A DNA stretch of 36,613 bases from Candidatus Thorarchaeota archaeon (GCA_018238205.1 JABCTV010000010.1:1-36613), one strand, 5' to 3'. Shown: positions 1 through 6,772, counted from the stretch's first letter. Notes: generated from the sequence alone by a model not told the origin. Program-made: numbers and translations.

Positions 1-1
1 T

Positions 2-211
2 ACAGCATCATTCACCAATACCACTTCCTCGGAAGTCATAGGGACACTCTCAGTTACACGCATAGGTCTGCCAGAATATCTGATTCCTATCCCAGTTACT
101 ACCTGGTTCTATGATAATGAAATTCAAGACTTCATTATGGACAATCTACTCTATATTGGAATTGGAGTTGTAGTGATTCTCGGACTAGTTGTCTTCATTC
201 GAAAGAGGTGA
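2..211 (+). CDS. C-terminal end of a membrane-anchored surface protein (partial)
   Basis: An open frame enters from the window edge and stops with TGA at 209-211, giving about 69 residues. It ends with a Ser/Thr-rich stretch, a short folded segment containing LPEYLIPIPVTTWF, then one hydrophobic helix (LLYIGIGVVVILGLVVFI) and a basic RKR tail. This is the usual stop-transfer anchor of an archaeal extracellular protein, so most of the protein should lie outside the cell. The protein at 13976-14785 ends in the same way (Thr-rich linker, helix, RRR). The N-terminal domains are outside the window, so the function is unknown. Confidence 0.75.
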   Translation, partial: TASFTNTTSSEVIGTLSVTRIGLPEYLIPIPVTTWFYDNEIQDFIMDNLLYIGIGVVVILGLVVFIRKR

Positions 212-243
212 CCATCTCAGAGAGATGAGTGCGAGAAAAGAAG

Positions 244-384
244 TGGTGGGCCGGACGTGATTTGAACACGTGGCCATCTCACTGTCAATGAGATATTTAC
301 TAGACAATCGGACTGATTCCGATTAACTCAGGCGACTTAACCATCCCGAAGGATGATAAAATAGCCGGGCTAGACCACCGGCCC
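244..384 (-). tRNA. tRNA-Val (GAC) with a ~63-nt intron and encoded CCA
   Basis: On the minus strand, GGGCCGG (384-378) pairs with CCGGCCC (254-248), followed by discriminator A and an encoded CCA. The T arm is ACGTG-TTCAAAT-CACGT. The anticodon arm is TCTCA-TTGACAG-TGAGA, giving anticodon GAC. About 67 nt lie between the D-loop (AGCCCGGCTA) and the anticodon stem where about 4 are expected, so an intron (or two) of about 63 nt interrupts the 3' side of the D-arm. The extra segment folds into a CATCC-TTCG-GGATG hairpin and an AATCGG/CCGATT hairpin. No single excision I tried restores a good D-stem, so the splice sites are unresolved. Confidence 0.82.
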
Positions 385-409
385 AGTGGAATCACTCACG
401 ATGGCTGTC

Positions 410-419
410 GATTAAAAAC
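410..419 (-). promoter_or_regulatory. probable TATA box of tRNA-Val
   Basis: Read on the minus strand, GTTTTTAATC lies about 30 nt upstream of the first tRNA base (384). That is the spacing expected for an archaeal TATA element. Confidence 0.4.
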
Positions 420-482
420 ATTGCGACGAGGTCTTGTTCGAGACCAGTTCATCACTCAAATTCTTCGAAAATTTGAGAATTA

Positions 483-692
483 TTAGTAGGAGTAATATCC
501 ACCTTCATGGCGGACATTTTGGCGAGCGCGTTCTTTTTCCACATCTGCCACTATCTTCGCACGTTGTTGAGTCATATCATGGATTTTTTCGGATTCGCTA
601 TGATATCGTCTATCTCTGGAATTTGCCCTTCTGCCTTGGTACAAAAGCCCAATAGTCGCTACGATGGCAACAAGAAGCATGTAATGTAGCAA
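483..692 (-). CDS. small single-pass membrane protein, unknown function
   Basis: The frame encodes 69 residues: one N-terminal hydrophobic helix (MLLVAIVATIGLLY) followed by a strongly charged, probably helical tail rich in Arg, Glu and Lys. The start is the TTG at 692-690. A GGAG Shine-Dalgarno lies 6 nt upstream, whereas the downstream ATG (680) has none. It follows dUTPase on the same strand after a 55-nt gap, so cotranscription is possible. Two open frames on the opposite strand look like shadows, because they have no ribosome site or recognisable content. I do not recognise a family; topology and start site are the evidence that it is real. Confidence 0.6.
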   Translation of the reverse strand: MLHYMLLVAIVATIGLLYQGRRANSRDRRYHSESEKIHDMTQQRAKIVADVEKERARQNVRHEGGYYSY

Positions 693-747
693 TGAAATCT
701 CCAGCTATAATTATTCGTGAAGCAAGATAAGGCTACGGAAGCTTCGT

Positions 748-1182
748 CTAGACCCCTGTACTTCCAAACCCACCTTCACCTCTATCCGTGTCAGATAGAT
801 CATCCACCTCGATGAATGTTACTTCGGGTACTGGACGGATTGCTAATTGACTAATGCGCATTCCTTTGGTTATCTGGAATGATACATCGCTATGGTTGAT
901 CATGATGGTCTTGACCTCTCCACGATATCCACTATCAATTGTCCCTGGAGTATTGAGAACTGTGATACCTTCTTTCAATGCAAGTCCACTTCTTGGTCGT
1001 ACCTGTCCTTCATACCCTGGAGGAATCTCCACTGCGATTCCTGTTGGTACAGCGTAACGTTCTCCTTGCTTAATCTCATGGTCAATTACAGAATATAGAT
1101 CAAAGGCAACATCACCAGCCTTTGCAGCCTTTGGAATTTTTGCATCAGGAGTGAGTCGTTTAACACGTACTTGCACAGTCAC
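748..1182 (-). CDS. dut: dUTP diphosphatase (dUTPase, trimeric type)
   Basis: The enzyme hydrolyses dUTP to dUMP and pyrophosphate, which keeps uracil out of DNA and supplies dUMP for dTMP synthesis. The 144-residue protein has the five family motifs in order: AFDLYS (motif 1), RPRSGLAL (motif 2), GTIDSGYRGEV (motif 3, with the substrate-binding Asp and Tyr), RISQLAI (motif 4) and the Gly-rich RGEGGFGSTG at the extreme C terminus (motif 5). The length is normal for a homotrimeric dUTPase. The ATG at 1182 begins MTVQVRVKRL, a plausible first beta strand. It is transcribed away from the padR promoter, so the intergenic region to 1352 is divergent. Confidence 0.95.
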   Translation of the reverse strand: MTVQVRVKRLTPDAKIPKAAKAGDVAFDLYSVIDHEIKQGERYAVPTGIAVEIPPGYEGQVRPRSGLALKEGITVLNTPGTIDSGYRGEVKTIMINHSDVSFQITKGMRISQLAIRPVPEVTFIEVDDLSDTDRGEGGFGSTGV

Positions 1183-1258
1183 TGTTTATTCCTCCACTGT
1201 GGAATCAACTCTCTTTCAAATATACGTGTGGGTGGTAATATAGCCTAGTTGGTAATAC

Positions 1259-1285
1259 TTATATACAAATTATGCACAGTACTGT
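1259..1285 (+). promoter_or_regulatory. padR promoter: TATA box and palindromic operator candidate
   Basis: TTATATAC at 1259-1266 is a good archaeal TATA box, predicting transcription from about 1288-1292. A perfect 10-bp palindrome (ACAGTACTGT, 1276-1285) sits between the TATA box and that start, where a bound repressor would block polymerase. PadR regulators commonly repress their own operon, so this is a candidate autoregulatory operator. The TATA box is seen directly; the operator role is inferred. Confidence 0.5.
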
Positions 1286-1351
1286 ATGTCGCACAGCATT
1301 GAGTATTACACACAATGTCTGCGAATATAATATAATACAGAGGTAAACAAC

Positions 1352-1714
1352 GTGTCAATGACAAAAAAGACGCAAGATGAATTGGACCGATGGTCCAAGG
1401 AAGTCAAACGAGGTGCTGTGACCCTTGCTATCCTTTCCCTTCTTAGTAAGAAAAGGGCGTACGGATACGAGGTTGTCAAGCTGCTCGATGTGAAGATGTC
1501 CTTCTTGGCTCTTGAGCAAGGCACAGTCTATCCTTTGCTGAGAAGACTAGAGAAGCGTGAACTCCTAAAGTCCGAATGGGACTATGAAGATCCTGCCAAG
1601 GCCAAGAAGTACTATACAGTTACTCAGGAAGGCTTGAAGGCTCTGGGAGCAATGACGCAGACCTGGTCTGTTCTCTCACGCGAGATGCGTGAAGTCGTTA
1701 ATGAGGTTGAATAA
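1352..1714 (+). CDS. PadR family winged-helix transcriptional regulator
   Basis: The 120-residue protein is a PadR-type winged helix. The core GAVTLAILSLLSKKRAYGYEVVKLLD leads into LEQGTVYPLLRRLEKREL (recognition helix), then the wing with KKYYTVTQEGLKAL. The family binds DNA as a dimer through the winged helix and a short C-terminal helix. I chose the GTG at 1352 because GAGG (1340-1343) lies 8 nt upstream; the ATG at 1358 is possible but would leave a 14-nt gap. The next gene starts 1 nt after its stop, with its ribosome site inside the padR end, so the two should be translationally coupled. PadR with a HAAS-domain membrane protein is a familiar gene pair. Confidence 0.93.
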   Translation: MSMTKKTQDELDRWSKEVKRGAVTLAILSLLSKKRAYGYEVVKLLDVKMSFLALEQGTVYPLLRRLEKRELLKSEWDYEDPAKAKKYYTVTQEGLKALGAMTQTWSVLSREMREVVNEVE

Positions 1715-1715
1715 T

Positions 1716-2837
1716 ATGAGTAGTAATGATCCATTGAAATTAATTGAGCAATATCTTGATCGTGTTAGGGTATATCTTCCTCTAGACAGCGAAGATGCAA
1801 TCGTCGAGCTTCAGACCCACCTTATTGAGGAGGCTGAGAGAATCGGCGAAGGTACAATGACTGCTGGTTCTGCTATGATGGCCATTGAAAGAATGGGCGA
1901 ACCTAAGAGTGTAGCTAACGAGTATGCTGGTTCAGGCAAGAAAGTAGGTCCTGTTCCTGCAGAATATGTCAATCCAGTAATCCGAATTATTGTTGTGATA
2001 GTTGGTATTGCAGCTGCATTCGTAATTGGAGCATCCATGCTTGGAGTCACACTGACTCAATTGCTTGGAGCTGACATTCAGAATTGGCCTGTTAGCATTC
2101 CAATCATAATCTTCCTGAACCTATTCATCATCATTGCAATAATAGGTATCATCAGTATCTTTGATCGTGAAAAGCCCTTGACTGATAAGACAACACTTGA
2201 AACTATCTTTGGTCTTGGTGTAGAGGGTTTCAAACCCAAGGGTCGCTTAGATGCACTTGGTGACATGATTATGGGAATCTTTTGGGGAATCCTTTTGGTA
2301 CTCCCTGGAATTGTGTTGCTTTATACACCCAAGTTTGTGAACGTATACCTGCTTGTGGTAATCTTTCTCTTCATGGGTGCAGTTCGAGGAGCACTCTTCT
2401 TCGTTGGAGGAGAAAACAACTTCAACTTGGCAATTGAGGGAATCCTCGGTGTTGTCTGGATCGCATTTGCAATTGTTCTTCTCAACATCGGTTGGCCGCT
2501 AAGATACGTCTATGTCTATAGTGATGGTTCTTGGGGTCTATTCAATCTTGTAGAATTCTTCATAGAACACAGTATCCCCTTCCCCCCATTCGACTGGATA
2601 TGGGCAGTCATAATGTTCGTCACAGTAGTGATTTCAGTCTGGAGGATTATTGTTTCAACTATGAAGATCACAATGTATCTTCGTGCTGGCAAGGGCATCT
2701 GGTGGCAAGGAAACTGGGGTGAACGTCGTAGCTTGAGGACTCCTCTCTGGAAGAGAATCTTAGGCGAACATGATCAGTTCCAGAAGAAAGAAACAGTATA
2801 CCCTGATGGATACACAGAACCTGACGAGTCACAATAG
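1716..2837 (+). CDS. HAAS-domain polytopic membrane protein, PadR partner
   Basis: From the ATG at 1716 this is 373 residues. Residues 1-70 are soluble and helical (LIEQYLDRVRVYLP, ELQTHLIEEAERIGEG, AMMAIERMGEPKSVANEY), resembling the HAAS/DUF1700 domain of membrane proteins next to PadR genes. Roughly seven or eight hydrophobic helices follow, broken by a soluble loop around residues 150-180, and the cytoplasmic tail is short and charged. The frame is open upstream to 1689, but GAGGT at 1703-1707 is well spaced for 1716. The pair probably forms a stimulus-responsive unit in which PadR controls this protein; the signal is unknown. A strong terminator follows at 2847. Confidence 0.8.
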   Translation: MSSNDPLKLIEQYLDRVRVYLPLDSEDAIVELQTHLIEEAERIGEGTMTAGSAMMAIERMGEPKSVANEYAGSGKKVGPVPAEYVNPVIRIIVVIVGIAAAFVIGASMLGVTLTQLLGADIQNWPVSIPIIIFLNLFIIIAIIGIISIFDREKPLTDKTTLETIFGLGVEGFKPKGRLDALGDMIMGIFWGILLVLPGIVLLYTPKFVNVYLLVVIFLFMGAVRGALFFVGGENNFNLAIEGILGVVWIAFAIVLLNIGWPLRYVYVYSDGSWGLFNLVEFFIEHSIPFPPFDWIWAVIMFVTVVISVWRIIVSTMKITMYLRAGKGIWWQGNWGERRSLRTPLWKRILGEHDQFQKKETVYPDGYTEPDESQ

Positions 2838-2846
2838 ATAATGTAC

Positions 2847-2885
2847 AGTGGGGGACCTGGTCCCTCACTCTTCTCCTTTTTTAAA
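2847..2885 (+). terminator. hairpin plus T-rich tract ending the padR operon
   Basis: AGTGGGGGA (2847-2855) pairs with TCCCTCACT (2861-2869) to give a 9-bp stem with one G-T pair and a CCTGG loop. A pyrimidine tract ending in six T follows. The site lies 10 nt after the stop codon. Confidence 0.6.
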
Positions 2886-2953
2886 TTCGCTTGATTGCTT
2901 CATTCTCAAGTTATGTAAGAGTTCATAACATCAATATTACCTAGGTACGTGCC

Positions 2954-3574
2954 ATGGTATCTTCTCTCGAAGGACTAGTTCCTCTCTCAAAATCTTCATT
3001 TCAGAAGTGTGTAGATGTTATGACCAGAGCTTTTTGGGATGATCCACTGAATGCACATTTCTTTCCCGATGAAACACAACGACAACGGTTCTTACCTCTA
3101 TTCTTCGAGTACAGGCTGAAACAAGGTCGACAATACGGAGAAGTGTTTACTACATCTGATGAAGTAGAAGGTATTGCTATTTGGATACCATCGAAAACAA
3201 TCGACAGCAATCTATGGCGAGAATTTCGATCGGGTGGATTTAAGCTGCTCAGGATCTTTGGTCGCTCATTAATCAACAGAATGACGAAGGTCGGTGAGTT
3301 CTCAAGTACGCGCAGGAAGAAATACGCAACAACTCCATACTTACACCTTGGCTCATTCGCAGTAGACCCCGAAATGCAGGGTCAAGGTTTCGCCGGTAAG
3401 TTGATTCGTCCAATGCTAACACATCTTGACGAGAGTAAAATACATGGTTATCTTGAAGCTCAGAGTGAATCGAACGTATCACTCTATGAACATTATGGCT
3501 TTGAAGTTCTGGCTGAGGGTGTGGTGCCTAATACAGATATTCCGCACTGGGATATGATGAGGTCTCCTCAGTAG
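2954..3574 (+). CDS. GNAT family N-acetyltransferase
   Basis: The 206-residue protein has the acetyl-CoA-binding core of GNAT enzymes. A beta strand HLGSFAVDP runs straight into the pyrophosphate loop QGQGFAG and helix KLIRPMLTHL (motif A). A later strand is IHGYLEAQ, and SNVSLYEHYGFEVL forms the C-terminal motif B, with the usual Tyr near its end. The N-terminal half (MTRAFWDDPLNAHFFPD) resembles small-molecule acetyltransferases, where it forms the acceptor pocket. Start ATG 2954 has no Shine-Dalgarno and may be near-leaderless. It stands alone between a terminator and tRNA genes on the other strand. The substrate cannot be told from sequence. Confidence 0.88.
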   Translation: MVSSLEGLVPLSKSSFQKCVDVMTRAFWDDPLNAHFFPDETQRQRFLPLFFEYRLKQGRQYGEVFTTSDEVEGIAIWIPSKTIDSNLWREFRSGGFKLLRIFGRSLINRMTKVGEFSSTRRKKYATTPYLHLGSFAVDPEMQGQGFAGKLIRPMLTHLDESKIHGYLEAQSESNVSLYEHYGFEVLAEGVVPNTDIPHWDMMRSPQ

Positions 3575-3595
3575 CGAAATATGATGGAGTTGAAA

Positions 3596-3674
3596 TGGTG
3601 GGACGTGGCGGAATCGAACCGCCGATCTTCGCCATATAAGAGCAATGTCATTCACCGAGCTAGACCAACATCCC
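3596..3674 (-). tRNA. tRNA-Ile (UAU anticodon), intronless, CCA encoded
   Basis: GGGATGT (3674-3668) pairs with ACGTCCC, followed by discriminator A and encoded CCA. The D-arm is GTCT-AGCTCGGTGAA-TGAC, the anticodon arm TTGCT-CTTATAT-GGCGA and the T-arm GGCGG-TTCGATT-CCGCC. Anticodon TAT reads AUA. Most archaea read AUA with a CAU tRNA whose C34 is changed to agmatidine, so a UAU tRNA is less usual. The upstream tRNA-Ile(GAT) ends only 2 nt away, so both are probably cut from one transcript. Confidence 0.9.
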
Positions 3675-3676
3675 AT

Positions 3677-3750
3677 TGGTAGGCCAGGAAGGACTGAAAC
3701 CTCCGATCTTCTCTATATCAGAGAGATGTCATACGCTAGACCACTGGCCT
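3677..3750 (-). tRNA. tRNA-Ile (GAU anticodon) with degenerate D- and T-loops
   Basis: AGGCCAG (3750-3744) pairs with CTGGCCT, followed by A and CCA. The anticodon arm is TCTCT-CTGATAT-AGAGA, anticodon GAT. The D-arm GTCT-AGCGTA-TGAC has a 6-nt loop without the conserved G18G19. The T-loop TTTCAGT has T where C56 should be. G19 normally pairs with C56 at the tRNA elbow, so both halves of that contact are missing. All stems still pair, apart from the lone 13-22 T-T. It could be a working tRNA with a reduced elbow or a decaying gene; whether another tRNA-Ile(GAT) exists elsewhere would decide. Confidence 0.8.
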
Positions 3751-3893
3751 GTATATATCAAAACAAGAAATCTTACTCGAACTCATCCTTATGCTATGCA
3801 CTTGGTATGATTCTGCAGCAGGTCATTTCAATCAAATTGTGGGATTTCAAGCCTGAATATAAGACAGTGGTCAAGTGGAGCTATCTACGACAA

Positions 3894-4559
3894 TTATTCT
3901 CTTAGGCTGTTAGTATGTTCATTTGATTGTCTGATTACCATTTCTAGCTGATCTTTATCGATGGGAAGTTCCTCAAACTCTTTCTCAGCTTCTCTAACTA
4001 AGTCATCAAGTGAATGAAGAGTTCCCTTATCCTCTACCATCCAGTAATGCAAAGTATTCAAATCACTCTCACCATCCCAATCGATTGTTGGAATCTCTTC
4101 TTTACTGAAAATGCCTTTCTTGTAAGCAGCTTCAAGTAAATCTCTGTCAAATGATGTGTCAGAAGAAATCCATTTTTCGGAGAGATAACACTCACATCCG
4201 GGATGATTAGGTATTACGTCCGGAGCTTCATTATAGAACATATCTGAAACTACACCTTTAATGCACTCCTTTCTTAGAGATATAATTCGATATCTTGCTG
4301 GAATATTTACTGCACGTAGCAGTGCAATTTGGAGATTGGCTTTGTTGCCACAATCACCAACTCCTTTGTTAAGAGTTTCAGATGCTCTAACGAAATCGTA
4401 CATCCCGAATTTCATCTCATCTCTCACATAGTGAAAAATGCTCAAGGCCTTCTCTTTAGGAGATTCAATATTCTGTGTAAGTTCTTTTGCCTTAGCAATT
4501 ATCTTTCGATGGTCACTATCACAGTATTCTGTCGGTTTCAAGTAATCTTCAAACTTCAT
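3894..4559 (-). CDS. transglutaminase-like cysteine protein
   Basis: The 221-residue protein shows a transglutaminase/papain-like core. SIFHYVRDEMKFG precedes the nucleophile in GVGDCGNKANLQIALLRAVNIPARY (Cys70). His119 (NHPGCECYL) and Asp134 (KWISSDTSFD) are placed to complete a Cys-His-Asp triad. Prokaryotic members include peptidases and enzymes that act on amide bonds. A helical, acidic C-terminal region of about 60 residues follows the domain. The start codon overlaps the stop of the upstream zinc-ribbon gene (TAATG), so the two are probably coupled. No signal peptide is seen, so it should act in the cytoplasm. The substrate is unknown. Confidence 0.8.
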   Translation of the reverse strand: MKFEDYLKPTEYCDSDHRKIIAKAKELTQNIESPKEKALSIFHYVRDEMKFGMYDFVRASETLNKGVGDCGNKANLQIALLRAVNIPARYRIISLRKECIKGVVSDMFYNEAPDVIPNHPGCECYLSEKWISSDTSFDRDLLEAAYKKGIFSKEEIPTIDWDGESDLNTLHYWMVEDKGTLHSLDDLVREAEKEFEELPIDKDQLEMVIRQSNEHTNSLRE

Positions 4560-4807
4560 TACGAATCACCTCTTCCATATTCTCTGATGATCTTTAGACC
4601 CTCCTCATCAATGAACGTTTCTGAGTATCCACAGTCAATGCAGACATACTCGTCTTTGAACATATATTTGCGATTCCAAGGCCAACGAGCTAGACTAAAA
4701 ATAATCCACCTTTTCGTAGGTCGCTTACCACTTTTATGAACTTGAGAATTATTCCAAATACGCAAACTGTTACACTTTGGACATTTACCTGATTGCTTCA
4801 AATCCAA
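4559..4807 (-). CDS. small zinc-ribbon protein (copy 1)
   Basis: The 82-residue protein has two CxxC knuckles, CPKCNSLRIW near residue 9 and CIDCGYSETF near residue 56, about 45 residues apart. The middle is basic and Trp-rich (KRWIIFSLARWPWNRKY). One zinc-ribbon fold is expected; protein or nucleic-acid binding is more likely than catalysis. A near-identical paralogue lies at 5811-6056. This copy is followed directly by the transglutaminase-like gene and is divergent from the iron permease gene. The family is not recognised. Confidence 0.75.
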   Translation of the reverse strand: MDLKQSGKCPKCNSLRIWNNSQVHKSGKRPTKRWIIFSLARWPWNRKYMFKDEYVCIDCGYSETFIDEEGLKIIREYGRGDS

Positions 4808-4892
4808 TCCTTTCCCTTGTCATACTGCAGTAACCTATCACTGACCTTTCTATTGAATCTTATTACTCAATCATCGTTAAGATACATATGAC

Positions 4893-4920
4893 AATATTAT
4901 TAACTATCGTTAATAATATT
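4893..4920. promoter_or_regulatory. perfect 12-bp inverted repeat in the FTR1 promoter (operator candidate)
   Basis: AATATTATTAAC (4893-4904) and GTTAATAATATT (4909-4920) are exact reverse complements separated by TATC. The repeat ends 13 nt before the permease ATG at 4934, over the likely promoter and start region, and lies within the 126-bp divergent region shared with the zinc-ribbon gene. Metal-responsive DtxR/MntR-type repressors bind dyads of this kind in front of iron-uptake genes. Which protein binds here is not shown by the sequence. Confidence 0.6.
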
Positions 4921-4933
4921 TTACTGAACAAGC

Positions 4934-5821
4934 ATGATAATCACTCCAACTATCATTTCTCTTAGGGAAGGTATAGAGGCCGCCTTGATAATTGCCATAA
5001 TGCTATCCTACCTGAGAAAGACCAACCAGCTAAATCTACGAAAATATGTGCTCTACGGGACAATTGTAGCTATAATCGCAAGTCTGGGTGTAGCTGTAGT
5101 TGTTGGACTGTTATGGGGAATCTTTGAAGGGTCCATGTTGAACGTGTTTGAGGGGGTTGTGGTACTCATCGCAGCTATTCTTCTCACAACAATGATAGTG
5201 TGGATGTGGAATGCTGGTGCCCGAGTCACTCAGGAAATTGAGGACTCTATGGATAGTTCTGTTGTCAAACAGAGTGGAATCGGTCTGGCACTTCTAAGTT
5301 TCTCATTAGTCTTTAGGGAAGGAGTCGAACTATCTCTGTTCAGCATGGCACTTTTCATTCAAGATGGAATTCAGATATACATCGGGATTGCTCTTGGTCT
5401 ATCAATTGCTGTGGTTCTTGGAATAGGTATCTACAAGGGGTCTCTTAGAATTAGCATCGGATCTCTCTTCAAATGGACCTCTATCTTTCTCATTCTATTT
5501 GCGGCAGGAATGATAGCATACGGAATACATGAATTGCAAGAAGCTGGTTTGCTCTTAATCGGCCCGATTGAGGTTTGGAATATCAATCCACCACTTTTGT
5601 CTGACGGTAGTTATCCATTACTTCATGATAAGGGTGCAATAGGTGGATTAGCAAAAGCACTGTTTGGATATAATGGTAATCCGTCCGCACTTGAGGTAGT
5701 TGCTTATGCGGTATACTTGGCTGTAGCTTTTTCCTATCTCTGGGTAAAGCAAAAGGGTGTGAATTCAACAAAGGCTAAGAAAACGACAAAGGACACCCTT
5801 GCTACTTATCCTAATCAGTAG
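4934..5821 (+). CDS. FTR1/EfeU family high-affinity iron permease
   Basis: The 295-residue integral membrane protein has about seven hydrophobic helices and the two family iron-binding motifs: REGIE at residues 11-15 in helix 1 and REGVE at residues 128-132 in helix 4. In yeast Ftr1p and bacterial EfeU these Glu residues carry iron across the membrane, in yeast after oxidation by a partner oxidase. No oxidase, EfeO or EfeB gene is adjacent, so the partner must be elsewhere or is not needed. The stop overlaps the convergent zinc-ribbon gene by 11 bp. The large dyad at 4893-4920 suggests metal control. Confidence 0.92.
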   Translation: MIITPTIISLREGIEAALIIAIMLSYLRKTNQLNLRKYVLYGTIVAIIASLGVAVVVGLLWGIFEGSMLNVFEGVVVLIAAILLTTMIVWMWNAGARVTQEIEDSMDSSVVKQSGIGLALLSFSLVFREGVELSLFSMALFIQDGIQIYIGIALGLSIAVVLGIGIYKGSLRISIGSLFKWTSIFLILFAAGMIAYGIHELQEAGLLLIGPIEVWNINPPLLSDGSYPLLHDKGAIGGLAKALFGYNGNPSALEVVAYAVYLAVAFSYLWVKQKGVNSTKAKKTTKDTLATYPNQ

Positions 5822-6056
5822 CTCCATATTTTCTAATGGCCTTTAGTCCATCCTCATCAATGAAAGTTTCAGAGTATCCACAATCAAGGCAAACATACTC
5901 ATCTTTGAACGCATATTTGCGATTCCAAGGCCAACGAGCTAGCCTAACAATAATCCACCTTCTTGTAGGTCGTTTTCTATTTTTATGAACTTGAGAATTA
6001 TTCCAAATACTCAAACTGTTACACTTTGGACATTGTCCTGATTGCTTCAAATCCAA
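5811..6056 (-). CDS. small zinc-ribbon protein (copy 2, paralogue of 4559-4807)
   Basis: The 81-residue protein is almost the same as copy 1: same start (MDLKQSG), same CPKC and CLDC knuckles, same basic Trp-rich middle. Differences are mostly conservative (Met to Ala, Ile to Val, Glu to Asp). At the DNA level 30 bases are identical between 4664-4693 and 5913-5942, and similarity runs past the start codon into the upstream region. The duplication is therefore recent and took promoter sequence with it. Both copies are intact, which suggests selection or very recent origin. No transglutaminase gene follows this copy; it converges with the permease instead. Confidence 0.75.
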   Translation of the reverse strand: MDLKQSGQCPKCNSLSIWNNSQVHKNRKRPTRRWIIVRLARWPWNRKYAFKDEYVCLDCGYSETFIDEDGLKAIRKYGATD

Positions 6057-6153
6057 TCCTCTCCCTATTCACACTGGATCAAATTATTTCTAATATTTGC
6101 ATTGAATATTATCACTCAGAGGTTGATAAAATGACGTTTTTGGATAAAAGAAG

Positions 6154-6177
6154 TGGTGCCGAGGGCGTGATTTGAAC
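6154..6177 (-). repeat. displaced 3' end of tRNA-Phe (distal att-like copy)
   Basis: On the minus strand this reads GTTCAAAT-CACGC-CCTCGGC-A-CCA, the T-loop from G53 to the CCA end of tRNA-Phe. It has no 5' T-stem partner and no D or anticodon arm. It is identical to the copy at 6751-6774 and to the spliced, intron-free form of the intact gene at 8905-9043. Flanking A-rich sequence on the + side is also similar in the copies. Confidence 0.85.
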
Positions 6178-6750
6178 AGGAACTCTGAAAAATCATTTAA
6201 GTTCATAACTACCAGAACGCAAAGGCGTGTAGCGCATGAGTGCAATCAATATCACAGTGCTTATTGGAATCATCGGATTGCTAATAGTTCCACAGACAGG
6301 TCTATTTGTCCCGATGAATTCCTCAAGCGGGAGCTTGCAAATAGAAGTTTCTGGGGTACAAGTCATTGGAATCGAATGTGCTTCTGAGAGGATTGTTGTT
6401 GTTCAATTTTCAGCTGAGAGTGCCTCACTTGAGTTTTTTATTGTTCATAGTGACTACTTTCATCAGGGTAGTCTTCCAGCTGTTGCATTATGCCAATATC
6501 ACATCATAGCTCAGAGTGCAAGTTATCAGTTCACAACTGATTTCAGCGGTATATGGTACCTAGTATTCGCAAACAGTGCTCAGGCACAAATAGTCAGTTA
6601 TGAATTCACTGACTACCTTCCAGAAGAATGGAATATTATACTATACAATCATTGGACTTTAGTACTAAGTTGCATTGGAGTAATTTCAATTATCATCTTC
6701 AAATATGTTAAAAAAAGATACGCCGAAAAGTCATTATGGATCGAAAAAAG
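6154..6750. mobile_element. putative 597-bp insertion bounded by tRNA-Phe 3'-end repeats
   Basis: The segment runs from one displaced tRNA 3' end (6154-6177) to the next (6751-6774) in direct orientation, and holds one membrane-protein gene. Elements that integrate at tRNA 3' ends leave this arrangement: intact tRNA, element, duplicated 3' end, and in tandem a second element. No recombinase is encoded inside. The boundaries are direct observation; mobility is inference. Confidence 0.5.
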
Positions 6751-6772
6751 TGGTGCCGAGGGCGTGATTTGA
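6236..6772 (+). CDS. membrane protein with two terminal helices, unknown function
   Basis: The 178-residue protein has an N-terminal hydrophobic segment (VLIGIIGLLIVPQTGLFV), a central soluble part of about 110 residues with beta-like alternation (IVVVQFSAESASLEFFIVHS), and a C-terminal helix (WTLVLSCIGVISIIIFKYV) with a basic end. The middle is probably extracytoplasmic. The last nine residues (KSGAEGVI and part of the linker) and the TGA stop are encoded by the tRNA-derived repeat at 6751-6774. A TATA-like ATTTAAG lies about 40 nt upstream of the ATG, and there is no Shine-Dalgarno. No family is recognised. It is the only gene in the small insertion. Confidence 0.6.
   Translation: MSAINITVLIGIIGLLIVPQTGLFVPMNSSSGSLQIEVSGVQVIGIECASERIVVVQFSAESASLEFFIVHSDYFHQGSLPAVALCQYHIIAQSASYQFTTDFSGIWYLVFANSAQAQIVSYEFTDYLPEEWNIILYNHWTLVLSCIGVISIIIFKYVKKRYAEKSLWIEKSGAEGVI

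Noticed and set aside
434-689. Two + strand open frames (434-655 and 507-689)
   Set aside because: No ribosome site or recognisable content. The opposite strand holds a frame with a membrane helix and a good Shine-Dalgarno.
3645-3905. 86-codon + strand frame across the tRNA-Ile pair
   Set aside because: It is formed by antisense tRNA sequence and an AT-rich spacer, with no supporting signal.
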